Origin: an uncultured Prevotella sp.
Lineage (GTDB): Bacteria; Bacteroidota; Bacteroidia; Bacteroidales; Bacteroidaceae
Direction of reading: 5' to 3'
Assembly (NCBI GenBank): GCA_905233985.1
Contig: CAJOFA010000016.1
Coordinates: forward strand, 1 to 47,686
Length of the DNA stretch: 47,686 bases
The position numbers and the translations under genes were made by a program. Under the pieces are notes generated by a model, which did not search any database, was not told where the DNA came from, and saw nothing but the letters and a program-made list of their open reading frames with translations. How positions within the stretch are numbered: the stretch's first letter is position 1; every line of letters starts with the position of its first letter. This document shows positions 34,519 to 42,936 of the stretch, piece by piece.

Positions 34519-37488
34519 ATGAAGAAAGTACAACTTTTACTGATGGCTCTGCTGATGGCCCTCTCAGTTCATGCACAACGAACGATTACCGGACAGGTAA
34601 TTGACAAAGAATCCAGTGAAACAGTACCGATGGCCACCGTCAAGCTGTTGAAAACCGACAGCACGATGGTGAGTGGTATCTTGTCTGATGACGAGGGAAA
34701 CTTTAAGATTGAGGCTCCCGCCAATGGACAGTATATCCTGCAGATTACCAGCGTGGGTTATAAGGACTACACCCAGCGTGTACAGATTAAGGATGGTAAG
34801 GATATGCCGTTAGGTACTGTCAAGCTGAAGGCTGATGCTATTGCGTTAGGTGAGGCTGTCGTGACCGCACAGGCTGCCAAGGTGACGCTTCGTGCAGATA
34901 CCTTTGTCTATAATGCCAGTGCCTTCCGTACGCCCGAAGGTTCCACCATTGAGGAACTTGTAAAACGCCTACCTGGTGCACAGATTGACGATTCGGGAAA
35001 GATTACCATCAACGGTAAGGAAGTGAAGAAAATCAAGATTGACGGTAAGGAGTTCATGACCGGCGACACGCAGACGGCTCTGAAGAACCTGCCTACTGAC
35101 ATTGTCAATCAGATTAAGGCATACGACGAGAAGAGTGACCTCTCGCGTATCAGCGGTATTGAGGATGGTAACGAAGAGACCGTGCTCGACTTCGGCGTAA
35201 AGCCTGGTATGAACCGAGGCCTGATGAGTAACATTGACGTGGCGGCAGGTACAAAGCACCGTTATGCCAGCCGCATCATGGGTGGTAAGTTCGACGAAAA
35301 GATGACTGCCATCGTTATGTTCAATGCCAACAATACGAACGACATGGGCTTCCCCGGTGGCGGTGGCGGCTTCCGTGGCGGCATGGGACGTCAGGGACTG
35401 ACTGCCAACAAGATGGTGGGTGTCAACATCAACTATGAGCCCAACAAGAATTTCAAGTGGGACGGTAGCATCCGTTGGAACCATAGTGATGGTGATGCTG
35501 CAACGCGTCAGTCTTCACAGAACTTCTATACTACTGTCGGGTCCTTCTCGAACAGTCTGAATCAGAACTACTCACGCGGTAACCGCTGGAACGGACAGAT
35601 GCGCATTGAATGGCAGGCTGACTCGCTGACCAACATCATGTTCCGCCCGACGTTCAGCTACAATGGTAACGATCAGACCAGTGCAGGTAACTCGGCATCT
35701 TTCAGTGTTGACCCCTATCTCTATGTGGATGATCCGCTCAGCCCTGAGAGTTTGGCATACATGTTGTCCGTCAATGACACTTCTGTGGTTAACAACCGCA
35801 TCAACTCTTCTATCAATTACACGACATCCACGAGTCTCGGTGGTACATTGCAGTTGAACCGGCGCCTCAGTTCGATGGGACGTAACATCACCCTCGTTTT
35901 AGGTGCCAACTACAGCGAGAACAAGGGCAACCAGTTTTCGACGAACCTGTCGCATCTCTACCAGATTAAGAATGTTCTCGGTAATGACTCTATATTGCAG
36001 ACCAACCGTTATAACCTGACACCGACCAAGAACTGGAACTATAACGTGCGTCTGACCTATAGTGAGCCGATTATGCCAAGAACTTACCTGCAGTTCAGCT
36101 ATGAGTTCCAGTACAAATACCAGAAGAGCGACCGTTCAACCTATGACCTCGATGAATATGACTTCAGCGGTATGGGAGTCTCTTATCGTGGATGGGACGA
36201 TTATCTGTCACGTCTTACCAACCCGCTCGATTCTTACCTGAGTGTTCCGCTCAGCCGCTTCTCTGAGTATAAGAACTATATTCACACGGCAGAGGTAATG
36301 CTGCGCATCGTCCGTGACAACTACAACTTCAACGTCGGTATTCAGATGATTCCGCAGACTTCGAAGTTCGTACAGCGCTATCAGGGCGTAGAGACTGACA
36401 CCACACGTACCGTGTTCAACTTCACCCCGACAGCAGACTTCCGTTGGAAGATTTCAGATGTCAGTCAGTTGCGTTTCAACTATCGTGGACAGACTGGCCA
36501 GCCCTCTATGAGCGACCTGCTTGATATTACCGACAATAGCGACCCGATGAACATCACGAAGGGTAATCCTGGACTGAAGCCCTCGTTCACCAACAACTTC
36601 CGTTTGCAGTATAATAACTACTTCCCCAGTCACCAGCAGTCATTGATGGCGAACCTCAATTTCCGCATGACCAGCAACTCCATAGCTAACAAGGTGACGT
36701 ACGACCCGAAGACGGGTGGAAGAACGAGTCGTCCTGAGAATATCGACGGCAACTGGAGCGCACAGGGATTCTTCGTCTATAATGCATCGATTGACTCTAC
36801 AGGTTACTTCAATATTAATACGTTTACCAACCTGAGCTATAACAACTCTGTGGGTTATGCCAATCTGGACCGTAGTGCTGATGCTACAAAGAGTGTAACC
36901 AAGACCTTTGGCCTTAGCGAGCGTATCGGATTAAGCTATCGCGATGAGATGTTTGAGATTGAGCCAAACGGTTCGTTCAACTATAACCGTTCGCGTAACA
37001 GCATTCAGGAGAATGCCAACCTTGATACTTGGACCTTCTCTTATGGTCTTAGTGCAAACGTGACAATGCCGTGGGGCACCCGTCTCGCTTCGGACATCAG
37101 CATGAACAGCCGTCGCGGATTCAGCGATGCGTCCATGAATACCAACGAGCTGATATGGAATGCACAGATTTCGCAGAGCTTCCTGCGTGGCAATGCGCTC
37201 ACGCTGAGTCTGCAGTTCTATGACATTCTGGACCGTCAGTCGAACCTCACACGTACCATCAACGAAATGATGCGTAGTGATACGGAATATAATTCCGTTC
37301 ATCAGTACGCCATGCTGCATGTCATCTACCGTCTGAACATCTTTGGTGGTCAGGGTGGCTTCGGCTTCGGTGGTCGCGGTGGTCGTCCTGGTCAGGGTGG
37401 CGGTGGCTTCGGTGGCGGTCGTCCTGGTGGCGGTGGCTTCGGTGGCGGTCGTCCTGGTGGCGGCTTCGGAGGTCCGGGCAGATTCTAA
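34519..37488 (+). CDS. Outer-membrane beta-barrel protein, Gly-rich tail
   Basis: A 989-residue outer-membrane protein of the TonB-receptor-like barrel family without a TonB box. After the signal peptide (1-19, ending SVHAQ) comes a carboxypeptidase-regulatory-like beta-sandwich (about 20-105, TITGQVIDKESSETVPMATVKLL in part), a plug-like segment (about 115-250, TPEGSTIEELVKRLPGAQID, INGKEVKKIKIDGKEFM), then a long region of alternating strands typical of the OMP_b-brl_3 barrel. The last 50 residues are Gly/Arg/Pro/Phe-rich (GGGGFGGGRPGG), encoded by perfect 30-base repeats, and still end in Phe, the usual barrel-insertion signal. Two earlier Gly-rich pieces (FPGGGGGFRGGMGRQG) occur in the plug. 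Ligand unknown. Confidence 0.85.
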   Translation: MKKVQLLLMALLMALSVHAQRTITGQVIDKESSETVPMATVKLLKTDSTMVSGILSDDEGNFKIEAPANGQYILQITSVGYKDYTQRVQIKDGKDMPLGTVKLKADAIALGEAVVTAQAAKVTLRADTFVYNASAFRTPEGSTIEELVKRLPGAQIDDSGKITINGKEVKKIKIDGKEFMTGDTQTALKNLPTDIVNQIKAYDEKSDLSRISGIEDGNEETVLDFGVKPGMNRGLMSNIDVAAGTKHRYASRIMGGKFDEKMTAIVMFNANNTNDMGFPGGGGGFRGGMGRQGLTANKMVGVNINYEPNKNFKWDGSIRWNHSDGDAATRQSSQNFYTTVGSFSNSLNQNYSRGNRWNGQMRIEWQADSLTNIMFRPTFSYNGNDQTSAGNSASFSVDPYLYVDDPLSPESLAYMLSVNDTSVVNNRINSSINYTTSTSLGGTLQLNRRLSSMGRNITLVLGANYSENKGNQFSTNLSHLYQIKNVLGNDSILQTNRYNLTPTKNWNYNVRLTYSEPIMPRTYLQFSYEFQYKYQKSDRSTYDLDEYDFSGMGVSYRGWDDYLSRLTNPLDSYLSVPLSRFSEYKNYIHTAEVMLRIVRDNYNFNVGIQMIPQTSKFVQRYQGVETDTTRTVFNFTPTADFRWKISDVSQLRFNYRGQTGQPSMSDLLDITDNSDPMNITKGNPGLKPSFTNNFRLQYNNYFPSHQQSLMANLNFRMTSNSIANKVTYDPKTGGRTSRPENIDGNWSAQGFFVYNASIDSTGYFNINTFTNLSYNNSVGYANLDRSADATKSVTKTFGLSERIGLSYRDEMFEIEPNGSFNYNRSRNSIQENANLDTWTFSYGLSANVTMPWGTRLASDISMNSRRGFSDASMNTNELIWNAQISQSFLRGNALTLSLQFYDILDRQSNLTRTINEMMRSDTEYNSVHQYAMLHVIYRLNIFGGQGGFGFGGRGGRPGQGGGGFGGGRPGGGGFGGGRPGGGFGGPGRF
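37396..37475 (+). repeat. 30-base tandem repeat, Gly-rich tail
   Basis: Two perfect 30-base copies (37396-37425 and 37426-37455) and a shortened third encode GGGGFGGGRP units at the C-terminus of the barrel protein. Confidence 0.9.
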
Positions 37489-37510
37489 TCAAGTTAATAA
37501 GACAACAAGT

Positions 37511-37549
37511 AAAAAAGGTAAAAGAACTCATCAGTCTTTTACCTTTTTT
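37511..37549 (+). terminator. Bidirectional terminator after the barrel gene
   Basis: AAAAAAGGTAAAAG (37511-37524) and CTTTTACCTTTTTT (37536-37549) pair perfectly over 14 bases around an 11-base loop. The A and T tracts serve both strands, that is, also the convergent DUF5606 gene. Confidence 0.9.
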
Positions 37550-37583
37550 GTTGTTATTGTTGCCAGTCTTCTGGCATTACTCC

Positions 37584-38042
37584 TTACTTCTCTTTCTCCT
37601 CTTCTTCCTTTCGGTCGTCGATATTGTCACCCTCCGTAGGAGCCAGCTCTTCGTCGAAGTCGGTGATGCCGGAAGCAATCAGAATGTTATACCACTGCAG
37701 CAGTTTCTTGATGTCGCTGTTGTGTACGCGGTCGCGATCCCATTCGGGCAGCACCTTCGTGAAGTAGTCCTGCAGTTCCTTGCCGCTGGCTTTCTTGTAG
37801 TCGAAGCTGACGGCCTTTCCTTTTTCCAGTTCCTTGACAGCGGTGAGTACTTTGTGCAGAGGCACGTCCTCACTATCGGTAAACATGGCAATGTCTGCCA
37901 GCGATGTGATGCGGTCGGTGGCAAAAGCCGGTACACGCTTGTGGGTCTCGTCAAGAGCCTCGACAATGAGGCTGTTCTTGGCACGTGATACTAATTTGTA
38001 GAGTCCCGGTTTTCCCGAGATGGCTAAAATAGTCTTTAACAT
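37584..38042 (-). CDS. DUF5606 protein
   Basis: A 152-residue cytoplasmic protein, almost always found in Bacteroidetes. It begins MLKTILAISGKPGLYKLVSR, a small beta domain, and continues with helical blocks (FTDSEDVPLHKVLTAVKELE, KELQDYFTKVLPEWDRDRVHNSDIKKLLQWYNILI in pieces) and an acidic tail. The real start is the ATG at 38042, 16 bases after coaE. It is last in the nusB-yajC-ybbR-coaE operon. Function unknown. Confidence 0.85.
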   Translation of the reverse strand: MLKTILAISGKPGLYKLVSRAKNSLIVEALDETHKRVPAFATDRITSLADIAMFTDSEDVPLHKVLTAVKELEKGKAVSFDYKKASGKELQDYFTKVLPEWDRDRVHNSDIKKLLQWYNILIASGITDFDEELAPTEGDNIDDRKEEEEKEK

Positions 38043-38058
38043 AATCCTTTTTCTTTTA

Positions 38059-38667
38059 TTATAATGTTTGAGTTTTGTTTCTAAAGAGGTTGAGGAGCAG
38101 GGCATCGAGTTGCTCGTCGATGTCAGCCACTCCGTCGTTGACGATTTCGTAGTCGGCACGCTTCCGTACTTCGTCCTGTGGCAGTTGCCGTTCCATCCAT
38201 TCCAATACCTTCTCGCGGGTGATGCCATCGCGCTGCATGACACGCTGGATGCGTACTTCCTGCGGTGCCGTAACGACGATGACGCGATCCACCAGTTTAT
38301 AGGCACCCGACTCGAAAATGATAGCGCTTTCCATCCATTCCATGCCGCACTCCTCGAAGTCGCGGAACACGGCGGGATGTACGATGCGGTCAATCGCCCG
38401 AGCATTCTCCTCACTCTGGAGCAGGAACTGTGCCACTCGTGATTTGTTGAGGTGGAATTCATGGGACGTATTGGTCTCATAAGCCTCATGGGGCTCATAG
38501 GCATCCTTCCCGATAAGCTGTGTCAGCGCGTCGTGTATCTTGGGCGAGGTACGGATGAGTCGTTTGGCTGCTGCGTCGCAGTCATAAACCGTGATGCCAC
38601 GTGCCGCAAGCCGTTTACATACATAGCTCTTGCCGCTGCCGATGCCGCCGGTGATGCCTGTCTTCAT
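38059..38667 (-). CDS. coaE: Dephospho-CoA kinase
   Basis: Last step of coenzyme A synthesis. The 202-residue product has the P-loop GGIGSGKS (7-14), YDCDAAAKRL, VHPAVFRDF and VVTAPQEVRIQRVMQRDG (lid). A nonamer tract inserts EAYETNTSHEFHL at about residues 57-72, between GKDAYEPH and the conserved NKSRVAQFLLQ. Its start overlaps the stop of the YbbR-like gene (ATGA). Confidence 0.94.
   Translation of the reverse strand: MKTGITGGIGSGKSYVCKRLAARGITVYDCDAAAKRLIRTSPKIHDALTQLIGKDAYEPHEAYETNTSHEFHLNKSRVAQFLLQSEENARAIDRIVHPAVFRDFEECGMEWMESAIIFESGAYKLVDRVIVVTAPQEVRIQRVMQRDGITREKVLEWMERQLPQDEVRKRADYEIVNDGVADIDEQLDALLLNLFRNKTQTL
38452..38508 (-). repeat. Nonamer tract in frame in coaE
   Basis: On the minus strand GATGCCTAT, GAGCCCCAT, GAGGCTTAT, GAGACCAAT, ACGTCCCAT, GAATTCCAC at a 9-base period; the peptide follows a triplet pattern (AYE PHE AYE TNT SHE). 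Confidence 0.82.
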
Positions 38668-39647
38668 TTGTTTTCTTCGATGAGATAGTCCACCTGATTC
38701 ACTTCAAGCGTAGCGCGAGTGATACCTTCAGGATAGCCTTTCAGGTAGATGTTACACTTTTCCGAGGGGTTGGTCATGATTTCCTTGAAGTCAGCAATGA
38801 CGAGGAATTGGTCGGCTCTCAATGTCTTGTACTGGCTGACGCCTGCGACAAACTTTACTGTGACTTTTGCTGGGAACGTTCGCAGAACTTTGTCCTCAGG
38901 CATATTGATAGCCGTGATGGGCACGCCGTCTATGTGTTCCTCAGTCAGCACGTCGGTGTAGAACGATACTTGTACCTTCTGCGGTACATACTTCACACCG
39001 CGTGTCTTGGGCAGATGGCAGGTGACGGTCAGCGTATCGCGGAAGTTCGAGTAGTTGAGTGCCTCAGTATAGGCGGTATTAATGCTGTCAAGTACACTGG
39101 CAGGAGCATATACGTCAACACTATCTGGCGAATAGGTCACTTTCGAGATGAAGTACAGATCCTCAGGCACTACCTTTCCCGTCCATCTGACAGGTACGCG
39201 CTTATGCCCGCCGTCGTTGTAGAAGAAATCCAGTTTGTCGGGTTTGAGACTGGTAATCTTCGACGTGATAGCGGGGTTCTGGGCATAAATGAGCCGTTGC
39301 AGCTCGTTAGCCGGAACAGATCCGCTGCCATTGTTACGGTTGTAAGTCTTGAAGTTTACCGAAACAGGTTGCAGACGGTTGCTATATATATAGGAAAAGA
39401 GTGCCCATCCCTTGTCGCGGATGGTGACCCGGATGGTGTCCACCTCATCGGATGTCAATACGGCATTTTTCGGAACGTTGGTGATACGCACCAGCATTTG
39501 GAACTCTTTTTCGTAGGTCTCGTTGAGCGCCAGCACCAGCCAGAACACTCCCGAGGTGGCAAGAAAGAACAAAAATATCAGGAACTGCTTGTTCACACTA
39601 CTGAACAGGAAGTCCCTGATGATTTTTATGATGCTCTTAATGCCCAT
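38664..39647 (-). CDS. YbbR-domain protein (CdaR-like)
   Basis: A 327-residue membrane-anchored protein. One N-terminal helix (about 22-42, FLIFLFFLATSGVFWLVLAL) is followed by extracytoplasmic YbbR-like beta repeats (VRITNVPKNAVLTSDEVDTIRVTIRD, VDVYAPASVLDSINTAYTEALN, VSFYTDVLTEEHIDGVPI in parts). YbbR proteins in Firmicutes regulate the CdaA cyclase; no cyclase gene is near here. It overlaps coaE by four bases and follows yajC after 33 bases. Confidence 0.85.
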   Translation of the reverse strand: MGIKSIIKIIRDFLFSSVNKQFLIFLFFLATSGVFWLVLALNETYEKEFQMLVRITNVPKNAVLTSDEVDTIRVTIRDKGWALFSYIYSNRLQPVSVNFKTYNRNNGSGSVPANELQRLIYAQNPAITSKITSLKPDKLDFFYNDGGHKRVPVRWTGKVVPEDLYFISKVTYSPDSVDVYAPASVLDSINTAYTEALNYSNFRDTLTVTCHLPKTRGVKYVPQKVQVSFYTDVLTEEHIDGVPITAINMPEDKVLRTFPAKVTVKFVAGVSQYKTLRADQFLVIADFKEIMTNPSEKCNIYLKGYPEGITRATLEVNQVDYLIEENK

Positions 39648-39680
39648 AATGCTCGGTTATTGCGCTATTGGCCTGCGCGG

Positions 39681-40037
39681 TTATTTTGTCTGGGCGCTTG
39701 CGTCGTCCTTGAAGACGAAGTTCTTGTTGACACGGATGACGATGCCTTTGGCAATTTCCACCTCAACGATGTTGTTGGCCAGGTCAATCTTCTTCACGGT
39801 GCCGTAGATACCGCCCTGGGTGAAAACGCTCGTTCCCTCGGCCAGCGAGTTCTGGAAGTTACGTATTTCCTTTTGGCGCTTCTGCTGCGGCTTAATCATG
39901 AAGAAATAGAAGATGACGAAAATAACCAGCATCAGCACGAGCGGGTTGCCGAATAACATGGCAAAAATGTTGCCGTCCTGTGCGCCTTCAGTTGATGCTG
40001 CGGCATTGCTGGCGTCTAATAATAAATTTGTAAGCAT
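39681..40037 (-). CDS. yajC: Preprotein translocase subunit YajC
   Basis: A 118-residue accessory subunit of the SecDF translocase. A single transmembrane helix (about residues 25-48, AMLFGNPLVLMLVIFVIFYFFMIKP in part) ends in the family KPQQKRQKE, followed by VFTQGGIYGTVKKID and IAKGIVIRVNKNFV. Length and order are normal. Second gene of the operon led by nusB. Confidence 0.95.
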   Translation of the reverse strand: MLTNLLLDASNAAASTEGAQDGNIFAMLFGNPLVLMLVIFVIFYFFMIKPQQKRQKEIRNFQNSLAEGTSVFTQGGIYGTVKKIDLANNIVEVEIAKGIVIRVNKNFVFKDDASAQTK

Positions 40038-40073
40038 GATGTCTTTAATTGTTTAATATTTAATGTATGATTC

Positions 40074-41027
40074 TTAATTCATTCTCCTCTGCTCGGGCTC
40101 GTCCATGTGCTTCAGCAGCCGTCCTGTATGTATGAGGTGGCGTGCAATGGTGTCCAGCATGCCGTTGATATAACCGCCGCTGCGTGGGGTGGAATAGAGC
40201 TTGGCAATGTCAACGAACTCGTTGATAGTGACGCTGACGGGAATGCTGGGGAAGGTCATCATCTCGGCAATGGCTATCTGCATGATAACCACGTCCATAT
40301 AGGCGAGACGTGAGAAGTCCCAGTTGCGCGATGCCTCACTCATGAATCCCTGATACTCGTTGGCATTGAGGATGGAGGCACGGAACAGCTTGCGTGCAAA
40401 GTCCTTGTCCTCTTCGTTGTCGTATTCGGGCAGCAGCTCCTGATGGGCACCGTTCTTCTCATCAAAACGCTTGATGGTCTTCAGCACGAACGTATCGACA
40501 ATCTCCTTGTCATCGTTCCAGTAGAGACTCTGCTCTTCTAAGACAGCGTCAAGAGCCTCGTTGTCCTGAATGAATGTGCGGTATATCTTGCGCCACAACT
40601 CACGGTCGGCAGCGTAGTTGTCCTCCTCGTCTGACATGTAGTCAGCATAGATAGGACTATCTATAATCTGGTTATAGATGTTCCGCACAATTTCCGGTGT
40701 GTCGTCCCATGTCTTTTTCTGCACTTCTACGAAGTCGCTGAGCATCTTGTTTGATTCAAGCTGCAGGGCGAAACGGTTGAAGATAAACTTCTGTGAGGGC
40801 TCTTCCGTTCCTTCACGGCGTGCACGCGACTGTGCCACTTCTACGTGCTTACGCGCTTCTTTGGTGATGGCAACCATCAACATGAGCAAGTAGTTGTAGA
40901 GGTCGTAAGCTTTTGAGAGGCTGAAGAACAATTCCTTTTCAGCCGTGTCGATGTTCTTGTTTCCGTTTTGATAGTACGCGTAGGTTAACTGAACTATCTT
41001 ATTTCTGATGATTTCGCGGTTTATCAT
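40074..41027 (-). CDS. nusB: NusB-family antitermination factor, long form
   Basis: NusB binds boxA RNA with S10 in rRNA transcription antitermination. At 317 residues this is about twice the length of E. coli NusB; the long form is usual in Bacteroidetes. The N-terminal part (INREIIRNKIVQLTYAYYQ) and the C-terminal NusB domain (about 195-300, SRLAYMDVVIMQIAIAEMM, PVSVTINEFVDIAKLYSTPRSGGYINGMLD in parts) are clear; the middle is helical and acidic. I start at ATG 41027; a GTG 12 bases upstream is possible. First gene of the five-gene minus operon. Confidence 0.9.
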   Translation of the reverse strand: MINREIIRNKIVQLTYAYYQNGNKNIDTAEKELFFSLSKAYDLYNYLLMLMVAITKEARKHVEVAQSRARREGTEEPSQKFIFNRFALQLESNKMLSDFVEVQKKTWDDTPEIVRNIYNQIIDSPIYADYMSDEEDNYAADRELWRKIYRTFIQDNEALDAVLEEQSLYWNDDKEIVDTFVLKTIKRFDEKNGAHQELLPEYDNEEDKDFARKLFRASILNANEYQGFMSEASRNWDFSRLAYMDVVIMQIAIAEMMTFPSIPVSVTINEFVDIAKLYSTPRSGGYINGMLDTIARHLIHTGRLLKHMDEPEQRRMN

Positions 41028-41054
41028 TGTCGCTTTCACTCTTTAATTCACATG

Positions 41055-41062
41055 CAAAAGTA
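41055..41062 (-). promoter_or_regulatory. -7 box of the nusB operon
   Basis: TACTTTTG on the minus strand, 27 bases before the nusB ATG. No clear -33 box. Confidence 0.5.
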
Positions 41063-41121
41063 AGAAAAACTCCCCTAAAATGCAAGAAAAATATTAAAAT
41101 ATTGAGTTTTTTTTCAGTTTT

Positions 41122-41153
41122 CTTGTGTATTTCCCCACTTATTCGTACCTTTG
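41122..41153 (+). promoter_or_regulatory. Promoter of rplY-pth
   Basis: CTTG (41122-41125), 20 bases, TACCTTTG (41146-41153). The spacer GTATTTCCCCACTTATTCG is almost the same as in the MBL promoter on the minus strand at 10949-10966. The leader to rplY is about 75 bases. Confidence 0.75.
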
Positions 41154-41234
41154 CACCGCTTTTTAGGCACCGTGTGATGGTGAATTAAGCATAAATAAAC
41201 AATTTAACAACTTAATTTAGAGTAACACAAAGTT

Positions 41235-41837
41235 ATGAGAGAAATTGCATTGAACGGTCAGAAGCGCACCGACACTGGTAAGAAGGCCAGCAAGCTGCTT
41301 CGCAAGGAAGGTCTTGTACCCTGTAACCTCTACGGAGAGAAGAAAGATGCTGACGGCAAGCCCGAGGCACTCGCTTTCGCTATTCCTGCGGCTGAACTCC
41401 GTAAGGCTGTTTACACTCCCCACGTTTATGTTGTCAACCTGACCATTGATGGTGAGGCTCACATCGCAGTTATGCGTGAGCTGCAGTTCCATCCCACATC
41501 GGATGCTCTGCTGCACGTCGATTTCTACGAGGTAAATGCAACCAAGCCCATCACGGTTGGTATTCCCGTGAAGCTCAACGGACTGGCACAGGGTGTGCGT
41601 GACGGTGGTAAGATCAACCTCTCTATCCGTAAGATTAATGTTACTGCTCCATATAAGCAGATTCCTGAGACTCTCGACATCGACGTTACCGACCTGCAGC
41701 TCGGCAAGAGCATCAAGGTGGGTGAGCTGAAGTTCGACGGTCTTGACATCGCTACCTCTCCCGAGGTTGTCGTCTGCTCGGTTCGTGCTACGCGTGCTTC
41801 TCGTTCCGCTGCATCTACTGAGGAGGCTGCTGAGTAA
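41235..41837 (+). CDS. rplY: 50S ribosomal protein L25/Ctc
   Basis: Binds 5S rRNA in the large subunit. The 200-residue CTC form has the N-terminal L25 domain (LNGQKRTDTGKKASKLLRKEGLVPCNLYG in pieces) and the C-terminal beta domain (ITVGIPVKLNGLAQGVRDGGKINLSIRKI in pieces). The tail is Ala/Ser/Glu-rich. The stop and the pth start share bases (TAATG), so the two are translationally linked. Confidence 0.95.
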   Translation: MREIALNGQKRTDTGKKASKLLRKEGLVPCNLYGEKKDADGKPEALAFAIPAAELRKAVYTPHVYVVNLTIDGEAHIAVMRELQFHPTSDALLHVDFYEVNATKPITVGIPVKLNGLAQGVRDGGKINLSIRKINVTAPYKQIPETLDIDVTDLQLGKSIKVGELKFDGLDIATSPEVVVCSVRATRASRSAASTEEAAE

Positions 41838-42454
41838 TGGACAAGTACTTGATTGTTGGTCTGGGCAACGTCGGAACAGAGTACGACATGACCCGCCACA
41901 ATGCAGGATTCATTGTGTTGGACGCTTTTGCGAAGGCGTCCAACATTACTTTCTGTGACCGTCGCTACGGCTTCGTGGCCGAGACGTCGCTGAAAGGTCG
42001 CAAGATTATCCTGCTGAAGCCCTCCACCTTCATGAATCTCAGCGGTAACGCTGTGCGCTACTGGCTTAATAAGGAGAACATCGACCAGCAGCGGCTGCTC
42101 GTCATTAGTGACGATGTGGCCATTCCGCTCGGCCAGTTCCGTTTGAAGGCCAACGGCAGTAATGGTGGGCATAACGGGCTGGGGCACATCCAGCAGCTCA
42201 TCGGACAGCAGTATGCCCGTCTGCGCATGGGCATCGGCAACGACTTCCCTGTTGGGATGCAGATAGAGCATGTGCTCAGCCGCTTTACCGACGACGAGCT
42301 GAAACAGTTACAGCCCGCTGTCGATGTTGCTGTTGACATCATTCGCAGCTTTGTCCTCACGGGCATTGACTTCACGATGAATCAGTACAATAAATTAGGA
42401 AAGCGGCCAAGTCCCAATATACCCAGTGACCCTATAACCCCTAACGAAGAATGA
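41837..42454 (+). CDS. pth: Peptidyl-tRNA hydrolase
   Basis: Recycles stalled peptidyl-tRNAs. The 205-residue product has Asn11 and catalytic His21 in GNVGTEYDMTRHNAGF, KPSTFMNLSG, the Asp in ISDDVAIPLGQFRLKANGSNGGHNGL (two pieces) and RLRMGIGND. The last 15 residues are a loose extension. It overlaps the S4-domain gene by four bases. Confidence 0.95.
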   Translation: MDKYLIVGLGNVGTEYDMTRHNAGFIVLDAFAKASNITFCDRRYGFVAETSLKGRKIILLKPSTFMNLSGNAVRYWLNKENIDQQRLLVISDDVAIPLGQFRLKANGSNGGHNGLGHIQQLIGQQYARLRMGIGNDFPVGMQIEHVLSRFTDDELKQLQPAVDVAVDIIRSFVLTGIDFTMNQYNKLGKRPSPNIPSDPITPNEE

Positions 42455-42864
42455 ATACAGAAGCTCGTATAGACAAATGGCTCTGGGCGGCGCGCATCTT
42501 CAAGACGCGTAGCATTGCCGCTGATGCCATCAAGAATGGTCGCGTAGCCATTGGGGGTGTGAATGTGAAGCCCTCGCGTATGGTGAAGGCCGGCGAGACG
42601 GTCAGCGTGCGCAAGCCGCCTGTGACCTATTCGTTCCGCATCCTCAAGCCCATTGAGCAGCGTGTAGGAGCGAAGATGCTGCCCGAGATTTATGAGAATG
42701 TTACTACGCCCGACCAGTACGAACTGCTGGAGATGAATCGCATCAGCGGCTTTGTCAACCGCGCACGCGGCACAGGTCGTCCCACGAAAAAGGAACGTCG
42801 CGCCCTTGACGAGTTCATCGGTCCCGTGATGGAAGATACCGATGACTTTGACTGGGACGAATAA
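42451..42864 (+). CDS. S4-domain RNA-binding protein (Hsp15/RqcP-like)
   Basis: A 137-residue protein with an S4 fold at residues 5-60 (ARIDKWLWAARIFKTRSIA, VNVKPSRMVKAGETVSVR). Members such as Hsp15 (HslR) and RqcP bind ribosomal 50S-peptidyl-tRNA complexes during rescue. Next to pth, which acts on the same kind of substrate, this fits ribosome rescue. The C-terminus has a basic RARGTGRPTKKERR block and an acidic end. A heptamer tract starts at its stop codon. Confidence 0.88.
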   Translation: MNTEARIDKWLWAARIFKTRSIAADAIKNGRVAIGGVNVKPSRMVKAGETVSVRKPPVTYSFRILKPIEQRVGAKMLPEIYENVTTPDQYELLEMNRISGFVNRARGTGRPTKKERRALDEFIGPVMEDTDDFDWDE

Positions 42865-42898
42865 TAGTTCATAGTTAATAGTTCATAGTTCAAAGTTA
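42863..42898 (+). repeat. Heptamer tract (CATAGTT type) in a gene spacer
   Basis: AATAGTT, CATAGTT, AATAGTT, CATAGTT, CAAAGTT at a 7-base period, beginning inside the stop codon of the S4 gene and filling half the 72-base gap to the antiporter gene. Confidence 0.8.
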
Positions 42899-42936
42899 AA
42901 TGCTCAATAAACGTATCTCAACTCTCAATACCTAAC

